From assembly GCA_025361065.1 (NCBI GenBank), contig JANYAY010000085.1, positions 1-57,863 on the forward strand: a stretch of 57,863 nucleotides of DNA, read 5' to 3'. The DNA comes from Deltaproteobacteria bacterium (lineage in GTDB: Bacteria; Desulfobacterota; Syntrophia; Syntrophales; Smithellaceae). The position numbers and the translations under genes were made by a program. Positions within the stretch are counted from its first letter, which is position 1. Every line of letters begins with the position of its first letter. Below are positions 53,161 through 57,863 of this stretch, piece by piece. The notes under the pieces are model-generated. The model was not told where the DNA came from and did not search any database. It saw only the letters and a list, made by a program, of their open reading frames with translations.

Positions 53161-53949
53161 TCAGTGCTCATCTCCCAGGTAGGCCTTGACCACTTCCGGA
53201 TTCGAACTTACTTCTCCGGGTGTACCTTCAGCGATTTTGGTGCCGAAATTAAGAACGGTAACCCGATCGGACAGATCCATGACCAGCCCCATGTCGTGCT
53301 CGATCAACACAACCGTTATATCCATTTCTTCATTGATATCAATTATATACCTCGCCATATCTTCCCGCTCTTCCAGATTCATTCCGCTGACGGGTTCGTC
53401 AACCAGCAGGATCTTCGGTTTCATGGCCAGAGCCCGCGCGAGTTCCACCCGTTTCTGGAGTCCGTAGGACAGGCTGCTCACGGGAGACTTCCGCACAGAC
53501 TGCAAATCAAGAAACTCAATCACATCTTCCACGGCATCGCGGTTTTGCACCTCCTCCCGCTGGCATGCGCCAAGGTACAGGGCTGCCCCTAAAAGTCCGT
53601 ACTTCATGAGATGGACCCGTGCGGACATCAGATTATCCAGAACGGTCATTCCCTTGAAAAGGGCTATGTTCTGAAAAGCCCGGGCCACACCCATTTGCGC
53701 AATCCGGTCCGGCTTTACCCCGAGCAACTCCCGATTTTCAAACCGGATGCTGCCCTGTTGAGCCTTGTAGATACCGCTGATACAATTGAAGATGGTTGTC
53801 TTGCCGGCCCCGTTCGGCCCGATGATCGAATAGATTTCCCCTGATTGCACACCGATGGAAACATTCCGAATGGCCTTAATTCCACCGAAGCTCATGGAAA
53901 GATCTTTTATCTCCAGTTGAAGCGATTTGTCCTGATTCATGACAGCCAT
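53161..53949 (-). CDS. LIV-type ABC transporter ATP-binding protein (LivG-like)
   Basis: A 262-residue ATPase with GPNGAGKTTIFNCISG near residue 42, RAFQNIALFKGMTVLDNLM near 92, the degenerate signature SYGLQKRVELARALA near 160 and Walker B ILLVDEPVSGM near 178. The start may be MAVMNQ (53949) or MNQDKS (53940); the latter overlaps the livF stop as ATGA. It pairs with LivF to drive the distal transporter. Confidence 0.88.
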   Translation of the reverse strand: MAVMNQDKSLQLEIKDLSMSFGGIKAIRNVSIGVQSGEIYSIIGPNGAGKTTIFNCISGIYKAQQGSIRFENRELLGVKPDRIAQMGVARAFQNIALFKGMTVLDNLMSARVHLMKYGLLGAALYLGACQREEVQNRDAVEDVIEFLDLQSVRKSPVSSLSYGLQKRVELARALAMKPKILLVDEPVSGMNLEEREDMARYIIDINEEMDITVVLIEHDMGLVMDLSDRVTVLNFGTKIAEGTPGEVSSNPEVVKAYLGDEH

Positions 53950-54731
53950 CTTTTCCTTCTTTTGTAATGTTTAACGTCCCGGAAACTTTTCTTGGTGCCC
54001 ACATCCGTCAGACCAAGGTAAAACTCCTTGATATCCTTATTTTCACGCAATACTTCGCTAGGTCCTTCCATAACGATTCTGCCGTTCTCCAGAATGTAAC
54101 CGTAATGGGCGATCGATAGGGCCACATTGGCGTTCTGCTCCACCAATAAAATGGCCACACCTCTTTCTTTATTGATGGTACTGACGATTTCAAATATTTC
54201 TTTCACGACCAGAGGCGCGATCCCGAGGGACGGTTCGTCCAGCATGATCAGCCGGGGATCGGCGATGAGGGCCCGGGCAATAGCCAGCATTTGCTGCTCC
54301 CCGCCACTGAGGTACCCGGCAAGCTGACGGCGGCGTTCTTTCAGGATGGGAAAGTAGCCAAAGATCGTCTCCAGGCTCAGAGGGAACTTCTTTCGATCCG
54401 CAAGGGTATAGGAACCGATCACGATATTTTCCTCAACAGTCAGTTCCGCAAAAATCCGCCTTCCTTCAGGGACCTGGGATATCCCCAGGGAAACGATACT
54501 GTAAGGCTCCTTTTCATTGATAACCTGACCTTCGAATTCGATCACGCCGTCTTCAACGGCCAGATCGATCGTCTTGCGGATTCCGGAAATTGTATTGAGG
54601 GTGGTGGTTTTGCCGCTACCATTGGCGCCGAGAAGAGCGACAATCTTACCTTGAGGAACTTCAAGGGAAATCCCCTTGAGTGACAGGATGATATCATTAT
54701 AGGTCGTTTCGAGATTTGTGACTTTCAGCAT
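53937..54731 (-). CDS. LIV-type ABC transporter ATP-binding protein (LivF-like)
   Basis: A 264-residue ATPase with GANGSGKTTTLNTISG near residue 33, LSGGEQQMLAIARALIA near 145 and LIMLDEPSLGIAP near 163. The extended basic C-terminus (HYKRRKRWLS) matches the proximal LivF. It is the first gene of the distal cluster, about 50 bases downstream of the predicted start of transcription from the sigma-54 promoter at 54792-54808. Confidence 0.9.
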   Translation of the reverse strand: MLKVTNLETTYNDIILSLKGISLEVPQGKIVALLGANGSGKTTTLNTISGIRKTIDLAVEDGVIEFEGQVINEKEPYSIVSLGISQVPEGRRIFAELTVEENIVIGSYTLADRKKFPLSLETIFGYFPILKERRRQLAGYLSGGEQQMLAIARALIADPRLIMLDEPSLGIAPLVVKEIFEIVSTINKERGVAILLVEQNANVALSIAHYGYILENGRIVMEGPSEVLRENKDIKEFYLGLTDVGTKKSFRDVKHYKRRKRWLS

Positions 54732-54791
54732 TGGCAGCCCCCAATCGTTTGTATCGAAACAGGTTTAATTTTTACACTTTTTCATACATTA

Positions 54792-54808
54792 CGCAAGATA
54801 AATGCCAC
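54792..54808 (-). promoter_or_regulatory. Sigma-54 (-24/-12) promoter of the distal liv cluster
   Basis: On the minus strand GTGGCATTTATCTTGCG has GG and GC spaced by 10 bases. It shares a 15-base core with the promoter at 47497-47513, and both lie at the same distance (about 60 bases) from their first start codon. The remaining 500-base gap to 55288 also holds the activator-site candidates and repeat copy 4. Confidence 0.78.
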
Positions 54809-54886
54809 AACTTCATCAAAGCTATAAGGCTTCCATATCACGAGGGATAATCGATAGAGCGCTTTATGGCCGTTACTAACATTGCA

Positions 54887-54919
54887 CCATATGTTGTTTT
54901 TTTATCAGCCATATATGGC
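54887..54919. promoter_or_regulatory. Possible upstream activator sites for the distal cluster
   Basis: CCATATGTTG (54887-54896) and the perfect palindrome GCCATATATGGC (54908-54919) lie about 80 and 100 bases upstream of the -24 element. The first matches a site at the proximal promoter. The positions suit an enhancer-binding activator. Confidence 0.35.
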
Positions 54920-55156
54920 GCATTTTTCCTGATTCTTCTTTCTTCCTTTACATCAACTATGCCGCCCGATAATTTCGGGTAACAGTTCGCTGATTTTATT
55001 TTTACAGATTTTAACTAAGGGGAATTGCCTTAAATTTTAAATGGTAAGAACAATCCATTGGCACTCCCCGCTCACAAAAGAGAGGCGGCGCATGGCGGCA
55101 AGTCAACCTTATTTAATAATAAACATATGCCCGGCATAGGAATTGCCTCCTTATGA

Positions 55157-55254
55157 ATCAACCAACTCGCAGCAAGATGTCGAGGCATGAAATGAACGTT
55201 ATTATATTGCGAGCTCGCTCACGAGAATTAACGCTCATCCCGCGGCAGCGGGAA
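55157..55254 (+). repeat. Repeat family 1, copy 4
   Basis: The conserved ATGAAATGAACGTTATTATAT block is present. The second hairpin is GCGAGCTCGCTCACG and the third is TCCCGCGGCAGCGGGA (55238-55253), with changes in the third loop relative to copy 1. Its end lies 34 bases before the STAS-like gene. Confidence 0.87.
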
Positions 55255-55288
55255 CAAAAATAATTATTCCCCGGAAGAATATGTTCCC

Positions 55289-55540
55289 ATGATTTACATC
55301 AAAGAAACAAGTCCGCAGAAAAACATTACAGCTATCGAGGTGGATGGTATACTTGATGATGAGTCTATTCCGATTTTGAAAAGAGTATGCGAGCATCATC
55401 TGGCAAGTGGAAAAAGCGTTGCCTTGAACTTGCAAGGAATTATTCATATTACCAGGGAGGGCAGAATGTATCTGCAACAAATCCAGAGCGATATTCTCAT
55501 CACTCATCTTCCTGATTTTGTAAAGATTGACAATAGTTAA
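55289..55540 (+). CDS. Small STAS-like protein
   Basis: An 83-residue protein whose pattern (ITAIEVDGILDDESIPILK, then SVALNLQGIIHITREGRMYLQQIQ) fits the beta-alpha core of a STAS (anti-sigma-factor antagonist-like) domain, in which a hydrophobic strand precedes a conserved loop. It lacks flanking kinase or phosphatase genes. GGAAGAA lies about 10 bases before the ATG. It converges on the helicase gene, 11 bases between stops. The role is unknown. Confidence 0.55.
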   Translation: MIYIKETSPQKNITAIEVDGILDDESIPILKRVCEHHLASGKSVALNLQGIIHITREGRMYLQQIQSDILITHLPDFVKIDNS

Positions 55541-55551
55541 AAAACCCTGCA

Positions 55552-57627
55552 TCACATCCGCAAATCATCGAGAAATTCAGATGGAGAGTCGCCACTGGTT
55601 ATAAGCAGGTGATCGCGGGCACGGGTGCAGGCGACATAGAGCAGGTGCCGCTCTGTGTTATAGACTTCTTCCAGATCAGCATCATCGCCCGCCGTTTCGA
55701 TGCGCTCTTGCAGGGGAACCACCTCATCGTCACAGGCCATCACACAAACAGCCCGGAACTCAAGTCCCTTGGCCAGATGCATCGTGCTGATGGATGCATG
55801 CCCACTGAACGTTTCAACCTTGTCATCAAGAATCTGATAAGGAATTTTAGCTTTCTCGACAGCAGCCTGTGCCCGAGACAATTGAGCATCAGAGCGGACA
55901 AACACACCGATTTCATAAGGCCGTGAGCCCTCACTGATTCTATCGGAGAGCCATTTTGCCACCGCCTCTATTTCCTTCTCCTGCGAGTCGCAAACCAGAA
56001 TCGCCGGTTTCGGGCCATTGAAAACGGAAACAATGCCGCGACGCTCTTCCTTATTGCCATCCACATCCGACAATTCTATTCCCAGCAGGCGGTCCGCCTG
56101 CATTCTGATCTGGTGCGATGTCCGGTAATTGATTCTCAATGTGCGGGAACGTCCCCGAATATCGACACCCAGCGCCTTCCAGGAAAAAGGCTGCTGGAAA
56201 ATCCGCTGCCCAAGATCACCGGCAAAGAACAGGCTATTCGGACGGCCCGCGCCCAAGGCAGCAAGAAACCGCAGTTGTGAAATACTGATGTCCTGCGCCT
56301 CATCCACTACAATATAATCAAAGGGCAGTTTATTGCTTTTGGCAAAATGATCCGCCAGACGGGCGAAGATGTCTGAATAAGTCCAAAGATTCCCAGTTTG
56401 AAGCTTCGTGCGGACTTTATCGAATATTGACCAAAGGATAACGCGCTGCTTTTCCGGAAGTCTTGATTTTCGTCCCAATCGACGGGCATCACGATATTCT
56501 TCCCAAGTATTTAGTTGCCAGGCATCCACCACATCTTTCCATTCAGTAATTAAGAAAGACAGTGGGAATTTATGGCCGGGAACCTCGCCCGAAGATTCTT
56601 TCATTATCTTTATGATTTCAGCAGCGGATACAATCCGTGTCCGGCCATAGTTCGCTTCATAAAGCCTGAGTCCAATCTCGTTGAGGGCAATACATTCCAG
56701 CCGTTCACCCATGCGTGGTGCATTGCTGATCAGGCGTCTCATCCTCAAACGCAGAGCGTTGGCCAGAGTATCTGAAAAAGTTGTTAGGAGCGCACGGGCA
56801 TCGGGATTAGACCGCGCAAGAAACACAGCCCGATGAAGAGCGACGATGGTCTTGCCTGTTCCTGCCGAACCGGATACTCGCGCCGGCCCGCTATAATCTT
56901 TTTCCACCATTTGCCGCTGTGCTGGATGGAGAAAAACGATCCATTTCTCCCAAGGGTATTCCAAAGCGCGTTCCAGTTCTTCAAGATTGTGCATCGTGCG
57001 GAAACGGCGTTCAGCATCAGGATGTTTGAAAGGATCAGAACCTACGGCAGCAGGTGGAATAATTTGCGCCAGCGTTCCGGTAGCCAGACACAACAATGCT
57101 TCCGCCGCTTCGCCCGGCAGATGGTCGGCTAGTTCAAGGATAGTATCATCACTGGCTTTGCGTACATCATCGAGCCATTCCGGCGGCACACCGTATTTCA
57201 ATAGTTCCGCATCGGAATAATTGGCAAATAAAGGCAACTTCCCCGGAACTACCGGCTTTGGAACTTCAGTGTATTGAGGGCTGATTATTTCTTTGACGGT
57301 TTCCCGAATCTCAACCAATTGGGCCGCTCCGGTCTGCGGGTGCGTTTCCAGCTTCCGACATTCGGCCCATTGATAAGCATTGTCGTGATGGCCGACATAA
57401 CACAAAAGCAGGCTACTTTCCGTTTTATGGACAATCAAACGCAAATCGCTGTTTACACGGACAGACCAGAAGCGTTTGTCTTTTGCCTTTTCCAGCTTGT
57501 GAAATTTCATCCCCGGACTGGCCGGGTTTACTTGAAGATCAAAGGCCGTGGTCTTGACGGCTTTTTGCTCCTCATTTGTCAGTTTGGATAAACTGTCGGT
57601 AAATGTATCAGCTATGCGGAAGTTCAT
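55552..57627 (-). CDS. UvrD-like superfamily 1 helicase with N-terminal RelE-like domain
   Basis: About 691 residues; start MNFRIADTF chosen for the AAGAGG upstream. Residues about 1-95 resemble a RelE-type toxin fold (KFHKLEKAKDKRFWSVRV, LRLIVHKTE, CYVGHHDNAYQWAE). The rest is an SF1 helicase: Walker A GSAGTGKT at 253-260, DEAQD at 442-446, INYRTSHQIR after it, HLAKGLEFRAV and the C-terminal YVACTRARDHLLI. It may unwind DNA or remodel nucleoprotein complexes, with a toxin-derived module for RNA or ribosome binding. It stands alone at the window end, outside the catabolic block. Confidence 0.82.
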   Translation of the reverse strand: MNFRIADTFTDSLSKLTNEEQKAVKTTAFDLQVNPASPGMKFHKLEKAKDKRFWSVRVNSDLRLIVHKTESSLLLCYVGHHDNAYQWAECRKLETHPQTGAAQLVEIRETVKEIISPQYTEVPKPVVPGKLPLFANYSDAELLKYGVPPEWLDDVRKASDDTILELADHLPGEAAEALLCLATGTLAQIIPPAAVGSDPFKHPDAERRFRTMHNLEELERALEYPWEKWIVFLHPAQRQMVEKDYSGPARVSGSAGTGKTIVALHRAVFLARSNPDARALLTTFSDTLANALRLRMRRLISNAPRMGERLECIALNEIGLRLYEANYGRTRIVSAAEIIKIMKESSGEVPGHKFPLSFLITEWKDVVDAWQLNTWEEYRDARRLGRKSRLPEKQRVILWSIFDKVRTKLQTGNLWTYSDIFARLADHFAKSNKLPFDYIVVDEAQDISISQLRFLAALGAGRPNSLFFAGDLGQRIFQQPFSWKALGVDIRGRSRTLRINYRTSHQIRMQADRLLGIELSDVDGNKEERRGIVSVFNGPKPAILVCDSQEKEIEAVAKWLSDRISEGSRPYEIGVFVRSDAQLSRAQAAVEKAKIPYQILDDKVETFSGHASISTMHLAKGLEFRAVCVMACDDEVVPLQERIETAGDDADLEEVYNTERHLLYVACTRARDHLLITSGDSPSEFLDDLRM

Positions 57628-57706
57628 TAATTTTTTCCTCTTATTGATCTCTTCTATAAATCTGTGTTGCTGCGGCAAGACGTGGAATATTCTGCAAAAA
57701 TTTTCG

Positions 57707-57863
57707 CTAAATAGAGAGGAAAATATGGTAGATGATGAAAGGGCGTTTTTCTAGGTCGTGATGGGTTTCATCAACAGGGTTGTCAGGCAGGATGCTTGAT
57801 CGTGAAAGTTGTTCTGGAAATTTGAGCTTGAGTTCCATCGCTTTTTTTCGCACAACCTTATCA
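57707..57863 (-). CDS. Possible partial ORF running off the window edge
   Basis: A minus-strand frame is open from the window edge to a stop at 57707 and encodes about 51 residues ending KRPFIIYHIFLSI. It contains an internal ATG (MELKLKFPEQ). No family is recognised. Its 3' end lies about 80 bases upstream of the helicase start codon on the same strand, so it may be the end of an upstream gene, but it could also be chance. Confidence 0.25.
   Translation of the reverse strand, partial: DKVVRKKAMELKLKFPEQLSRSSILPDNPVDETHHDLEKRPFIIYHIFLSI

Noticed and set aside
55235-55555. Minus-strand frame opposite the STAS-like gene
   Set aside because: Low-complexity translation of repeat copy 4 and the antisense of the STAS-like gene; the plus-strand protein has a recognisable core.
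1-57863. CRISPR arrays, tRNA or rRNA genes, integrases
   Set aside because: I saw no regularly spaced direct repeats with unique spacers, no cloverleaf with a conserved TPsiC arm, no rRNA-like segment and no recombinase domain; the repeats found are dispersed and palindromic.

Overview
The window looks like a chromosomal segment of a strictly anaerobic, fatty-acid or aromatic-acid degrading member of the Desulfobacterota (old Deltaproteobacteria, Syntrophales-like). This is an inference from gene content: five acyl-CoA synthetases or ligases, acyl-CoA dehydrogenases, a fused hydratase/3-hydroxyacyl-CoA dehydrogenase, a biotin-dependent carboxylase, several SDR enzymes and two branched-chain-type (LIV) ABC transporters. 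There is no rRNA, tRNA, CRISPR array, transposase or phage gene that I can see.

Layout. 1-7.4 kb: a truncated alkyl-sulfatase-like lipoprotein, a membrane-anchored alpha/beta hydrolase, a CBS-domain protein, an FKBP prolyl isomerase lipoprotein, an AsmA-like protein and an enoyl-CoA isomerase-like protein. 7.6-15.6 kb: two SDR-type enzymes, a YkgJ-like Cys-cluster protein, a three-gene biotin carboxylase operon (carboxyltransferase, biotin carrier, biotin carboxylase), and a TetR regulator divergent from an SDR gene, with matching operator-like sites upstream of the TetR/SDR pair and of the carboxylase operon. 15.8-23.1 kb: a fadD flanked by two copies of a palindromic repeat, an uncharacterised gene, a DapB-like dehydrogenase behind a near-consensus sigma-70 promoter that carries an operator palindrome, and two paralogous membrane chemoreceptors. 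23.4-26.5 kb: a 1044-residue sigma-54 activator (TPR-like region, GAF, AAA+, Fis) facing the catabolic block.

26.6-54.8 kb is one long block of minus-strand genes. The distal part (54.7 to 47.8 kb) is livF-livG-fadD-livH-livM-livK. The proximal part (47.4 to 26.6 kb) is SDR, an HpaB/4-hydroxybutyryl-CoA-dehydratase-like flavoprotein, a nitronate monooxygenase-like protein, a thiolase-fold protein without the nucleophilic Cys, a DUF35 protein, a MaoC hydratase, an acyl-CoA dehydrogenase, a FadB-like fusion, an acyl-CoA ligase, a second acyl-CoA dehydrogenase, then livK-livG-livF-fadD-livM-livH-fadD and an intrinsic terminator. Both parts begin with a sigma-54 (-24/-12) promoter sharing the same 15-base core, and the only sigma-54 activator in view is encoded at the end of the block. 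My central inference is a single sigma-54 regulon for uptake, CoA activation and beta-oxidation-like cleavage (possibly retro-aldol, by a thiolase-fold/DUF35/MaoC module) of an unknown, probably branched or cyclic carboxylic acid.

54.8-57.9 kb: a small STAS-like protein and a UvrD-type helicase with an N-terminal RelE-like toxin fold. Three families of short interspersed palindromic repeats are scattered through the window. Several copies sit exactly at the stop codons of the catabolic genes.
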